Shown in pieces: positions 6,792 to 14,235 of a stretch of DNA of 14,235 nucleotides (position 1 is the first letter of the stretch; each line of letters opens with the position of its first letter). A model generated the notes under the pieces. That model had not been told where the DNA came from, ran no database searches, and saw nothing but the letters and a program-made list of their open reading frames with translations. This stretch comes from Myxococcales bacterium (GTDB lineage Bacteria > Myxococcota > Bradymonadia > UBA7976 > UBA1532). The stretch spans positions 1 through 14,235 of the forward strand of contig JAGQJJ010000035.1 of the NCBI GenBank assembly GCA_020430675.1, in the 5' to 3' direction. The translations under genes were made by a program, and so were the position numbers.

Positions 6792-8594
6792 TTGGCGCTG
6801 CTGCGCAGGCTGCTGGAGGTGACCGCCGCGGTCCCGCTGCCGGATACGGTTGCGCGCGCCGACCGTGCGCGCCGTGAGCGCCTGTTCCTCATGCTGACGA
6901 CCGTGGTGGTGGCGGTCACGCTGGCCATCGTCGGCGGCGTCGGCTACGACGCGGGCAAGGGCACCTTCTGGGTCTATATCGGCGGCGTGGCGCTGGTGGT
7001 GGCCAACGCGGTCTGGCGGCGCATGGGCGGCTCGCTGCCGGCGACGAGCAACGTGCTGGTCGCAGTGGTCTTCACGGTGCTGACCGGCGTGACGCTGGGC
7101 ACCGGCGGCGTGGGCCTGCCGGCGCCGTTCGGGCTGGCGATCGTGCCGATGCTGGCCATCCTGCTCGGCGGCCTGCGCGCCAGCCTGTTCTGGACGATCA
7201 TGGCCATCGGCGTGCTGGTGCTGCTCACCGTGCTGCACGCGCGCGACTTCAACTTTCCCATCGTCATCGACCAGCAATCGCTGCAAAAGCGCTTCCTGGT
7301 GGGCATGGCGGGCATCGTGGTGCTGCTCTGCGCGCTGGCGCTGCTCTTCGACTGGCTGAGCCGCGCGGCGCTGCGCGATCTGAGCCTGGTGCACGCCGAC
7401 CTGGACGACGCGCGCGAGCAGGCGCAGGAAGCCAACCGCACCAAGACGCGCTTCCTGGCCAATATGAGCCACGAGATTCGCACGCCGATGAACGGGGTGC
7501 TGAACATGCTCGACCTGCTGCGCGACGGGCCGCTCTCAGAGGGCCAGCGCCGGTCGGTCGACGTGGCCTATCGCTCGGCGCAGGCGCTGCTGCACCTGCT
7601 CAATGACATCGTCGATCTGGCCAAGGTCGAGGCGGGCGCGCTGGCGCTCGAAGCGCGGCCGTTCAGCCTGCACCGCAGCGTGCGCGAGGTGATTGAGTTT
7701 TTTGCGCTCAGCGCGAGCGGCAAGGGGCTGCGATTGTCGTTCGAGCCGGGCGAGGACGCGCCGGACGGGCTCATCGGCGATGCCTTCCGACTGCGGCAGG
7801 TGCTGATCAACCTGGTCGGCAACGCGATCAAGTTCACGACCAAAGGCGGCATTCGGGTGCGGGTCTCGTCGAACGCGCGGGGCGAGACGGTGCTCAAGGT
7901 GGTCGACTCGGGCATCGGCATCGCCTCCGATCAGGTCGAGCGCATCTTCGACCCCTTCACCCAGGCCGACGCCTCGTCGACGCGCCGGCACGGGGGCACC
8001 GGGCTGGGGCTGGCGATCAGCCGGCAGCTCGTCGAGCAGATGGGCGGCACGCTGCGCGCCGAGAGCGCGCTGGGCACGGGCTCGACGTTCATCGTCACGC
8101 TGCCGCTGCCCCGCGTCGATGAAGTGCCCGAGCCCGAGACGACGCTGGTGACCCGCACCGTCTTCCCCGGCGCGCGGGTGCTGGTCGTCGAGGACAACCC
8201 GGTCAACCGCATGGTGGCCGAGAAGCTGCTGGCGCGGCTGCAGGTCAACATCGAGAGCGCGGTCGACGGCCGGCAGGGCATCGACGCGGCGCTGGCCGGG
8301 CATTTTGATCTGGTGCTGATGGACTGCCAGATGCCCGAGGTCGATGGCTACGAAGCGACGCGGCATCTGCGCGAGGTGGGCTATACGCGGCCGATCGTGG
8401 CGCTGACGGCCAACGCGATGGAGGGCGATCGCGAGCGGTGCCTCGACGCGGGCATGGATGACTTTTTGGCCAAGCCGCTGCGCAAGGACGCGCTGCTCGC
8501 GGCGCTCGACCGCTGGTTGCCGAAGTCGACACGCGCCGGTCAGGCGGCGGCAGAGGCTGCCTCGGATGCGATCGCCGAAGAGGCGACCGCCTGA
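6792..8594 (+). CDS. membrane-bound hybrid sensor histidine kinase with receiver domain
   Basis: Two-component sensor: autophosphorylates on His and passes the phosphate to its own receiver Asp, then probably to a separate HPt protein or regulator. I prefer the TTG at 6792: AGAGGAG lies six nt upstream, while codons from the upstream ATG 6732 have much lower GC at third positions than the rest. With this start (600 residues) about six hydrophobic helices span 31-189 with short loops and no large periplasmic domain. A short linker follows, then HisKA FLANMSHEIRTPMNG (His227), the HATPase boxes NLVGNAIKF, VVDSGIGI, FDPFTQAD and GGTGLGLAIS, and a receiver with VLVVEDNPVNR, phospho-acceptor Asp511 in LMDCQMPEVDG and Lys561 in FLAKPL. 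All catalytic residues are present. The Ser/Thr kinase follows 24 bp later. Confidence 0.93.
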   Translation: MALLRRLLEVTAAVPLPDTVARADRARRERLFLMLTTVVVAVTLAIVGGVGYDAGKGTFWVYIGGVALVVANAVWRRMGGSLPATSNVLVAVVFTVLTGVTLGTGGVGLPAPFGLAIVPMLAILLGGLRASLFWTIMAIGVLVLLTVLHARDFNFPIVIDQQSLQKRFLVGMAGIVVLLCALALLFDWLSRAALRDLSLVHADLDDAREQAQEANRTKTRFLANMSHEIRTPMNGVLNMLDLLRDGPLSEGQRRSVDVAYRSAQALLHLLNDIVDLAKVEAGALALEARPFSLHRSVREVIEFFALSASGKGLRLSFEPGEDAPDGLIGDAFRLRQVLINLVGNAIKFTTKGGIRVRVSSNARGETVLKVVDSGIGIASDQVERIFDPFTQADASSTRRHGGTGLGLAISRQLVEQMGGTLRAESALGTGSTFIVTLPLPRVDEVPEPETTLVTRTVFPGARVLVVEDNPVNRMVAEKLLARLQVNIESAVDGRQGIDAALAGHFDLVLMDCQMPEVDGYEATRHLREVGYTRPIVALTANAMEGDRERCLDAGMDDFLAKPLRKDALLAALDRWLPKSTRAGQAAAEAASDAIAEEATA

Positions 8595-8618
8595 TCGCGA
8601 GGCCCGGCGAGGGGGGGC

Positions 8619-9800
8619 GTGGGTCTTGGCAACGCCGCAGTCGGGCCAGATTTTTCACTCGCTTCACCCGACTTGATCCGAGATAGTCCGGCCGTGCGAT
8701 CCCAGAGCCCTCCCAAATCGGCCCCGGTGGATCGGCTCATCGGGCAGATGATCGCCGGCCGCTATTTCATCCTCGACCGGGTGGGCGAAGGCGGCATGGG
8801 CACGGTCTACAGGGCGCGGCAGGAGCCGGTGGGCCGCCTGGTGGCGGTCAAGGTGCTGCTGCCGGCGCTGGTCAGCGAGCAGCGCCAGTTGCAGCGTTTC
8901 ATGAACGAAGCGCGCATCATGAGCAGCCTGCGGCACCCGAACACCGTGAAGCTGGTCGATTTCGGGCACCTCGAAGGCGGCCGCCTCTTCATCGCGATGG
9001 AGTTCCTGCACGGCGGCACGCTGGAGGATCGCCTCAAGGGCGGGCGGCTGACGCAGGTCGCGGCGCTGCGCATCACGCGGCAGATCCTGGCGGCGCTCAA
9101 CGAAGCGCATGCGCACGGCATCGTGCACCGCGACCTCAAGCCGACCAACGTGCTGTTCGACGAGGTCGCTGGCGAGCAGTTTGTGGTGCGGGTGGCCGAT
9201 TTCGGGCTGGCGCGCTTCGACCCGATGCTGGCCGGAAGCGAGCCGCTGGAGCCGGGCGAGCGGCCGAGCGGGCGCTACGGCATTCAGCAGATCGGCACCA
9301 TCCCTGGCACGCGGCTGGGCACGCCGGCCTATATCTCGCCCGAGCAGGCGTTCGGCAAGCCGATCGACGCCCGCAGCGACCTGTACGCCGTGGGCATTCT
9401 GCTCTACGAGATGTTGACCGGTCTGCGCCCGTTCGAGTCCGACACCGAGCACGGGCTGTACCTGGCGCACCTGCACGACACGGTCAAGCCGATCAACGCG
9501 GTGTCGGCCTCGCTGGGCATCGACCCCGCCGTCGAGGCGATCGTGGCCCGCATGATGGCCAAGCTGCCCGAGGATCGGCCGCCCAACGCCGAGGCGGTCA
9601 TCCGCGTGATCGACGATGTGCTCTCGCGTCTGGCGCCGACGCATAAGCCCATCTCGGGCCTGATCACGCTGCCGCCCGTCGAGCGCGACGAAGAAGACGA
9701 CGAGCCGATGGTGATCGCCCGCTCCGGGCCGCCGGGCTGGGTCTGGGCCTTGTTGGTGGGCGGACTGCTGGTGGTGGCCGCCCTCTTTGCCGTGCGCTGA
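8619..9800 (+). CDS. membrane-anchored serine/threonine protein kinase (PknB-like)
   Basis: Eukaryote-like protein kinase, probably facing the cytoplasm and held by a C-terminal helix. Numbering from GTG 8619 (393 residues): Gly loop GEGGMGTVY (56-64), VAVK Lys78, catalytic loop HRDLKPTN with Asp172, DFG Asp194, activation segment GTRLGTPAYISPEQ, and DARSDLYAVGILLYEML. An Arg precedes the catalytic Asp, so it is of the activation-loop-regulated type. Insert residues around 200-230 lengthen the activation loop. After an acidic juxtamembrane stretch (RDEEDDEP), one helix (about 371-391, WVWALLVGGLLVVAALFAV) ends the protein with no extracellular sensor. The start is uncertain: a GAGG stretch precedes 8619, but third-position GC is low until GTG 8694, which would remove 25 residues without touching the kinase fold. 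It is likely co-transcribed with the histidine kinase. Confidence 0.93.
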   Translation: MGLGNAAVGPDFSLASPDLIRDSPAVRSQSPPKSAPVDRLIGQMIAGRYFILDRVGEGGMGTVYRARQEPVGRLVAVKVLLPALVSEQRQLQRFMNEARIMSSLRHPNTVKLVDFGHLEGGRLFIAMEFLHGGTLEDRLKGGRLTQVAALRITRQILAALNEAHAHGIVHRDLKPTNVLFDEVAGEQFVVRVADFGLARFDPMLAGSEPLEPGERPSGRYGIQQIGTIPGTRLGTPAYISPEQAFGKPIDARSDLYAVGILLYEMLTGLRPFESDTEHGLYLAHLHDTVKPINAVSASLGIDPAVEAIVARMMAKLPEDRPPNAEAVIRVIDDVLSRLAPTHKPISGLITLPPVERDEEDDEPMVIARSGPPGWVWALLVGGLLVVAALFAVR

Positions 9801-9834
9801 TCGCCGGTTCGGCGTGCGCTGAGCGCCTATTCGG
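9791..9834. repeat. 22-bp imperfect tandem duplication across two convergent stops
   Basis: Bases 9791-9812 and 9813-9834 match at 19 of 22 positions, both beginning CGTGCGCTGA. The first copy carries the last codons and TGA of the Ser/Thr kinase; the second covers the TAG (9827-9829) and last codons of the convergent 19-repeat lipoprotein. It fills the 26-bp space between the two genes. Confidence 0.7.
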
Positions 9835-12800
9835 CGTCGACCGTCAGCTCGAAGTTGCCCGCCCGCGGTGCATCGGCGCCGCCGCCGCCCGCTTCGATGA
9901 CGATGTCGTTGAGCACCGCCTGGATGACCTGGGCGCGGTCGGCGTACGAGAGCGCCACGTAGAACGTCGCCGGCAGCGTGATGTCGCGCGCCGTGATGGT
10001 CACGTTGTCGCCCGCGTTGGCGTAGGTGACGTTGCCGAGCTGGTCGGGGTCGCCGGGCAGCAGCAGGTGGGTCACCGGCGGGTCGAACTGGCCGCCATCG
10101 GTCGTGTACAGGTAGGCGAACTGGCGGCCCTGGAACTGAATCTGGGGCTGCTGGGCCTGCGTGCCGCCGTCGCTGCCCAGGTTGCCGGTGACGGTGATGG
10201 TGACCAGCCGTTCGTCGTTGGGCTCCGACGGGGTCATCCGCAGCCGCCAGACGTTGCTGACCAGCTCGCTGTTGTAGTTGAAGGCGTAGGCGCCCGCGGC
10301 CCCCTGGCGCTGGCCGGGGCTGACCACCAGCACGGTGCTGGCGCCGCCGAAGGTCACCTGGGTGCGGCCGTAGCAGTCGAAGGCGTCGTTGCCGCCGTCG
10401 CTCCAGCAGTCATTGTTCAGGTCATTGCTGGCGCGGAACTGCCGCGGGTCGGCGGGCAGGTTGATCGGCCCGTCCGAGCCGACCCAGCGCTCGGGGCCGC
10501 CGCCGTCGATGAAGATGTAGTACTCGCCAGGCTCGGCGTTGGCCAGGAAGACGGTCGGGTCGGGCCGGCGGAAGTCGCCAGCGCAGCTCAACAGCGACCG
10601 CGGCTCTTCGCAGTCGCGGCTGACCGCGAGCACGACCGGGTAGTCGGTGCCCGGGTTGTCGGCGCTGATCATCAAGTCGCCCGGCTCGTCGACGATCAGT
10701 CGATAGACCCGATCGGGCGCCTCGCGACCGCCGCAGATGTTGCGGTAATTGTCGGCTCCGCCGTCGACGGTGGCCGCACGCACCGCGCCACCGATGTCGA
10801 TGTCTTCGACCACCACGCCATCGCGGCAACCTTGCGACTCGGGGCTGTCGCCGCGCGCCTGGCAGCCGATGTCGTCGGGCCAGTCGATCAAGCCGTCTTC
10901 ATCGTCATCGATGTTGTTGCCGCATTCGGGCGCGTCGGCCGGGTCGGCCTCGTCGTCGTCGTCGCGGTTCTGGCAGCCCGGATCCCGCAGGTCGATCAGC
11001 CCGTCGGCGTCATCGTCGATGCTGTTCTCGCAGCGCGACGGCGGGTTGAACGGGTCGGTCTCGTTGGTATCGCCGCGGAACCGGCAGCCGCGGTCGTTGG
11101 GGAAGTCGGTCAGGCCGTCGCCGTCGTCGTCGATGTTATTGGCGCAGGCCGGCGGGAAGGCGGCGTTGGTCTCGTCGTCATCGGCCGCCGACTGGCAACC
11201 CGGCTCGAACGGGAAGTCGGTCACCCCGTCGCCATCGTCGTCGATGCCGTTGCTGCAAGCGTACGGCACCTCGGGATCGACCTCGCTGTTGAAGCCGGCG
11301 GCGCGGCAGCCGGGATCAAACGGGAAGTCGATGAGGCCGTCCCGGTCATTGTCGTTGTCGTCGGCGCAGGCCGGCGGCATGTCGTCATCGGCCTCGCTCA
11401 GATCGCCCGGCGCGGCGCAGCCCGGGTCGACCGGATAATCGACCAGGCCGTCCATGTCGTCGTCGATGCGGTTCGTGCATTGCGGCGACCGGCGGTCGCC
11501 CAGCTCGACGTTGTCGCCGGCGGCCGAGCAACCGGGATCGGCGGGGAAGTCGGTCAGCCCGTCTTCGTCATCGTCCAAGCCGTTGGCGCACTCGGGGGCC
11601 ACCGCCGGGTCGGCCTCGTCTTCGTCGCCCTTGCCCGAGCAGCCGGGGTCGTACGGGTAGTCGATGAGGCCGTCGTCGTCGTTGTCGACGCGGTCGAAGC
11701 ACGCGGGCGGGCGCACCCCGGGGCCCGGATCGCGCTCGTCTTCGTCGTCGGGCGACGCGCAGCCGACGTCGTCGCTGTCGGTGAAGCCGTCAGCGTCGTT
11801 GTCGATCAGGTCGGAGCACCCCGGGGGCAGCCGCTCGACGTCGATCGCCAGCTTGACGCGCCCGCCCAGGCCGAACGGGTGGTCGACAAAGACGTAATAG
11901 GTGCCCGGCGGCGCGCGGTCGATCTGCACGCTGCCCTTCAACTCGGCGCCTTCGCCCGTGTCGCAGCCCACCTCGCTGCCCGCGCCCGTGCAGTTGGTGC
12001 GCACGTAGAGCGTGGTGCGGGCGATGGTCTCGTCGAAGTCGACCGACAGCCGCAGGCGGGCGTTGATCGGGTTCTCGTAGACGAAGATGCGCTCGGGCCC
12101 GGCGCTGGCTTCGCACGAGCCGGTGAACTGCGTGGTGCCGCCCTCGGTGCTGTCGATGACAAACGGCGCGCCCAGCGGGTAGAGCAGCGTGCGCAGGCCT
12201 TGGCCGCACAGGTCGACCTCGTCGTTGTCGGCCGCCGACTGGCAGCCCACGTCGAGCGGAAAGTCGACCTCGCCGTCGCCGTCATTGTCTTCGTCATCGG
12301 CGCATTGCGGCGGCTCGGGGGGGTCGGTCTCATCGCGGTCATCGGCGCGCGAGCAGCCGGGATCGTTGGGGTAATCCGCCAGCCCGTCCCCGTCGTCGTC
12401 CTCACCGTTGAGGCACTGCGCCAGCGGCACCTCTTCGATCAGCAGCGCAAAGGGCCCGCCGCGCCCGGCGGCGGCGTCGAGGAAGATATAGTACTCGCCG
12501 GCCCGCGGCGCGGGCAGCAGCAGCTCGTTGGCGGCCACGCCGTCGTTGACCGGCTCGCGCACGCAGGCGACCTCAGAGGCGGCGTCGAGGCAGCCGCGGC
12601 GCACATAGATGGCCGACTCGAGCTGGTTGCCTTCGACGTCGGTGTGAATGCGCAGCGCTTCGATGGGCCGCTCGACGCGGTAGACAAAAACCACCTCGGG
12701 GCCGCCGCGGCCGCCGCACGAGCCCTCGGCCTCGAACGGCGCCTGCCGCGAGTCGCCGCGCACGATGCGCCCGGGCACCACCTCGACCGCCTGATACGTG

Positions 12801-13870
12801 CGGCCGCAGGCGCCGCCCTCCGAGGTGTCGGCCGCGCTCTCGCAGCCCCGGTCATCGGGGTAGTCGGTGAACCCGTCGTTGTCGTTGTCGATGCCGTCGG
12901 AGCACAGCGGCGTGATGACCGGATCGGTCTCGTCGCCGTCGCCCACGCCCGCGCAGCCGGGATCGTGGGGGAAGTCCGCCTCGCCGTCGCCATCGTCGTC
13001 GGCGCCGTTGCCGCAGACCGGCACGCCGTTGTCGGTCTCATCGTCGTCGCCCGCCGCCGAACAGCCGGGGTCGTAGGGGAAGTCGATGATGTTGTCGCGG
13101 TCATCGTCGATGCCGTTCGAGCATTGCGGTGTCTCGAAGTCGGGCCCCTCGGCCTCGCGCGGGTCGGCGACGCTGCTGCACCCCGGGTCGGCCAGATCGA
13201 CGCGGCCGTCGTTGTCATCGTCGAGCCCGTTGGCGCATTGCGGACGAATCGGGCCGCCGCCGCCGTCGGTCTCGTTGTCATCGTCGAGCGAACCGCAGCC
13301 CGGATCGGCCGGGTAATCGATGAAGCCGTCGTCATCGTTGTCGATGCCATCGGCGCAGGCCCGCGCCGGCGGGTCTTCTTCGTTGTTGTCGAAGGCCGAG
13401 GCGCAGCCGGGATCGGACGGAAAGTCGATCAGCTCGTCGCCATCGTTGTCGATGCCATCGGCGCAGGCCGGCGGCGCCGGATCATCGGACTCATCGTCAT
13501 CGTCGGCCGAGGCACAGCCCGGGTCGGCCGGGTAGTCGATGGCCTCATCGCCGTCATCGTCGACGCCGTTGGCGCATTGCACCGGCGCCGGGTCGTCCGC
13601 CTCGTCGTCATCTTGAGCGTTGGCGCAGCCGGGATCGCTCCCGTCGATGCGGCCGTCGCCGTCGTTGTCGATGCCGTCGGTGCATTGGGTCTGCTCGGCC
13701 ATCCCCGTATCGGTCGGCAGGCCATCATCGGGGCTGTCTTCGGGGCAGCCCGTGAGCCCGATCAGGCAGACGAGCCCGATCCAGAGCGCGGGTGGGCCGC
13801 CGAGAAGGCCGGCGGTCCGGCGGGAAGCCAACGCGCGGCGCGTGGTGGGTCGGGTTTTGTTGCCAGTCAC
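9827..13870 (-). CDS. giant lipoprotein with 19 Asp-rich putative Ca-binding repeats and three pre-peptidase-like domains
   Basis: Predicted 1347-residue surface lipoprotein of unknown role. GTG 13870 is preferred: GGGGAGG lies six nt upstream, while the ATG at 13876 abuts that site with no spacing. A long basic N-region leads to LVCLIGLTGC, a textbook lipobox (Cys42), then an acidic linker. Blocks of ~37-residue units occupy residues 62-354 (8 units), 486-554 (2) and 685-1014 (9). Each unit reads C-x-(N/D)-G-(I/V/L)-D-(N/D)-D-x-D-G-x-x-D-(Y/F)-P-x-D-P-G-C, holding the calcium-loop pattern DxDxDGxxD as in thrombospondin type 3 repeats, between two Cys. Beta-rich domains follow each block (355-485, 555-684, and from 1015), with GPE-x-(V/I)-FVY, YVR-x2-C and GEYYIFLD, resembling bacterial pre-peptidase C-terminal domains. 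The last ~200 residues are beta-rich and unrecognised, with no C-terminal sorting signal. Calcium binding and adhesion are inference. Confidence 0.9.
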   Translation of the reverse strand: MTGNKTRPTTRRALASRRTAGLLGGPPALWIGLVCLIGLTGCPEDSPDDGLPTDTGMAEQTQCTDGIDNDGDGRIDGSDPGCANAQDDDEADDPAPVQCANGVDDDGDEAIDYPADPGCASADDDDESDDPAPPACADGIDNDGDELIDFPSDPGCASAFDNNEEDPPARACADGIDNDDDGFIDYPADPGCGSLDDDNETDGGGGPIRPQCANGLDDDNDGRVDLADPGCSSVADPREAEGPDFETPQCSNGIDDDRDNIIDFPYDPGCSAAGDDDETDNGVPVCGNGADDDGDGEADFPHDPGCAGVGDGDETDPVITPLCSDGIDNDNDGFTDYPDDRGCESAADTSEGGACGRTYQAVEVVPGRIVRGDSRQAPFEAEGSCGGRGGPEVVFVYRVERPIEALRIHTDVEGNQLESAIYVRRGCLDAASEVACVREPVNDGVAANELLLPAPRAGEYYIFLDAAAGRGGPFALLIEEVPLAQCLNGEDDDGDGLADYPNDPGCSRADDRDETDPPEPPQCADDEDNDGDGEVDFPLDVGCQSAADNDEVDLCGQGLRTLLYPLGAPFVIDSTEGGTTQFTGSCEASAGPERIFVYENPINARLRLSVDFDETIARTTLYVRTNCTGAGSEVGCDTGEGAELKGSVQIDRAPPGTYYVFVDHPFGLGGRVKLAIDVERLPPGCSDLIDNDADGFTDSDDVGCASPDDEDERDPGPGVRPPACFDRVDNDDDGLIDYPYDPGCSGKGDEDEADPAVAPECANGLDDDEDGLTDFPADPGCSAAGDNVELGDRRSPQCTNRIDDDMDGLVDYPVDPGCAAPGDLSEADDDMPPACADDNDNDRDGLIDFPFDPGCRAAGFNSEVDPEVPYACSNGIDDDGDGVTDFPFEPGCQSAADDDETNAAFPPACANNIDDDGDGLTDFPNDRGCRFRGDTNETDPFNPPSRCENSIDDDADGLIDLRDPGCQNRDDDDEADPADAPECGNNIDDDEDGLIDWPDDIGCQARGDSPESQGCRDGVVVEDIDIGGAVRAATVDGGADNYRNICGGREAPDRVYRLIVDEPGDLMISADNPGTDYPVVLAVSRDCEEPRSLLSCAGDFRRPDPTVFLANAEPGEYYIFIDGGGPERWVGSDGPINLPADPRQFRASNDLNNDCWSDGGNDAFDCYGRTQVTFGGASTVLVVSPGQRQGAAGAYAFNYNSELVSNVWRLRMTPSEPNDERLVTITVTGNLGSDGGTQAQQPQIQFQGRQFAYLYTTDGGQFDPPVTHLLLPGDPDQLGNVTYANAGDNVTITARDITLPATFYVALSYADRAQVIQAVLNDIVIEAGGGGADAPRAGNFELTVDAE
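10829..11818 (-). repeat. Asp-rich coding repeat block 3 (9 units)
   Basis: Nine units of about 110 bp. Unit 1 of the block (CSDLIDNDADGFTDSDDVGC) and unit 8 lack the aromatic-Pro pair and are shorter; the others carry YP, FP or WP before the second Cys. Confidence 0.85.
12209..12415 (-). repeat. Asp-rich coding repeat block 2 (2 units)
   Basis: Two units of the same family isolated between the first and second pre-peptidase-like domains: CLNGEDDDGDGLADYPNDPG and the following unit with DNDGDGEVD and DVGC. Confidence 0.85.
12809..13687 (-). repeat. Asp-rich coding repeat block 1 (8 units)
   Basis: Eight units directly after the lipoprotein linker. Units 1 and 5 lack the aromatic-Pro pair. 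The final unit (DNDNDGFTD...DDRGC) runs into the first beta-rich domain at ACGRTYQ. Confidence 0.85.
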
Positions 13871-14010
13871 TGTCATCCTCCCCTTGACGGCCGCGATGAT
13901 ACGGGCGGGCCGGCGACCGGGGCAAGCCGCGCCGCGCCCGCGCGGGCCCTCGCATCCCCGTTGACGCAAACCTGGCAACAGCGCCACCCTATCGGCCAGG
14001 AGGGTGAGGC
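13871..14010. promoter_or_regulatory. divergent intergenic region between giant lipoprotein and truncated lipoprotein
   Basis: A 140-bp head-to-head gap. On the - strand, TATCAT (13896-13901) is a five-of-six match to the -10 element and would give a ~20-nt leader with GGGGAGG before the GTG at 13870; no good -35 is seen. On the + strand, TTGACG (13961-13966) is a good -35, but the nearest -10-like sequence, CCCTAT (13987-13992), is weak and 20 bp away. Assignments are tentative. Confidence 0.35.
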
Positions 14011-14235
14011 ATGAGGCGTTGGCCATTCGCCCTGGGCGTGTTGATGTTGCTCGCCTGCGCGGACCCGGTCAGCCCGGGCAAAGAAGGCGATGCGTTGCCG
14101 GTCGACATGGCCGACAACGAGGGTCCTGCAAACGACGCGATCCCGACCGTCGACCGCGGCCGGCCTGACGCCGCGCCACCGGACGACTCGGCGCCCCCCG
14201 ATGCGGCGCCGCCGGTCGATGCGGCGCCGCCGGTT
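14011..14235 (+). CDS. putative lipoprotein, N-terminal part only (3'-partial)
   Basis: An open frame starts at ATG 14011, seven nt after AGGAGG, and runs 75 codons to the window end without a stop. It begins MRRWPFALGVLMLLACADP: two Arg, a hydrophobic core and lipobox LLAC (Cys16), as expected for an exported lipoprotein. An acidic linker follows (about 17-60), then an Ala/Pro/Asp-rich low-complexity stretch with DAAPPV repeated. This matches the linker style of the other lipoproteins here. It is divergent from the 19-repeat gene. The functional domain lies beyond the window, so no role can be given. Confidence 0.8.
   Translation, partial: MRRWPFALGVLMLLACADPVSPGKEGDALPVDMADNEGPANDAIPTVDRGRPDAAPPDDSAPPDAAPPVDAAPPV
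14200..14235 (+). repeat. 18-bp tandem coding repeat (DAAPPV)x2 at window end
   Basis: Bases 14200-14217 and 14218-14235 differ only at the last base. The array is cut by the window edge and may continue. Confidence 0.75.

Noticed and set aside
9802..9814. CGCCG-GTT-CGGCG hairpin as a terminator between the Ser/Thr kinase and the giant lipoprotein
   Set aside because: Only a 5-bp stem, and no T-run on either strand; expected by chance in such GC-rich DNA.
10829..13687. Regular ~110-bp repeats as a CRISPR array or satellite
   Set aside because: Repeats are divergent at DNA level, in frame, and conserved as amino-acid motifs; no short identical repeats with unique spacers and no cas genes.
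10067..14014. 1315-codon open frame on the + strand opposite the giant lipoprotein
   Set aside because: It is the mirror of the Asp/Gly/Pro-rich repeats, whose reverse complement contains no stops in GC-rich codons. The predicted product is low-complexity Val/Ala/Arg with no domain, and the - strand protein has a clear lipobox, Cys framing and motif conservation.

Overview
The window looks like chromosomal DNA of a high-GC, Gram-negative, deltaproteobacterial-type organism, most likely Myxococcota or Bradymonadales-like. The basis is indirect: very high GC at third codon positions, many secreted lipoproteins, MopE-type and Asp-rich metal-binding repeats, Cys-rich repeat lipoproteins, a hybrid histidine kinase next to a eukaryote-like Ser/Thr kinase, and GTG/TTG starts behind GGAGG-type ribosome sites. 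No 16S, tRNA, mobile element, CRISPR array or phage gene is visible.

Layout. (1) 2-1501 (+): a 5'-truncated RocA-type glutamate-semialdehyde (P5C) dehydrogenase. (2) 1505-2929 (-): a lipoprotein with two MopE-like motifs and a C-terminal beta-rich domain; its stop lies 3 bp from the dehydrogenase stop. (3) 3071-4279 (-): a lipoprotein of the endonuclease/exonuclease/phosphatase fold. (4) 4402-6069 (+), divergent from (3): a Cys-rich acidic lipoprotein made of eight ~65-residue units. (5) 6066-6617 (-): a small membrane protein whose stop overlaps that of (4). (6) 6792-8594 (+): a membrane-bound hybrid histidine kinase. (7) 8619-9800 (+): a Ser/Thr kinase with a C-terminal membrane anchor, probably in the same operon. 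(8) 9827-13870 (-): a 1347-residue lipoprotein with 19 Asp-rich, putatively calcium-binding, disulphide-framed repeats in blocks of 8, 2 and 9, broken by pre-peptidase-like domains. (9) 14011-end (+), divergent from (8): the N-terminus of another lipoprotein, cut by the window end.

How it fits together. Five of the nine genes encode predicted lipoproteins, four of them of unknown function with metal-binding or disulphide-rich modules (or, for the cut one, a low-complexity linker). They probably decorate the cell envelope. The kinase pair is a candidate two-layer signalling unit, but nothing in the sequence ties it to the lipoproteins. The dehydrogenase is ordinary proline/arginine catabolism and looks unrelated.

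The most distinctive observations are three. In the Cys-rich lipoprotein, two neighbouring units have both lost the same two cysteines to alanine at aligned positions, which points to a specific disulphide. The 19-repeat lipoprotein has a modular build with three related inserts. A perfect 16-bp palindrome lies between the membrane protein and the histidine kinase. I see no recognisable defence, secretion or biosynthetic system. Function statements for the repeat proteins are inference from sequence pattern only.
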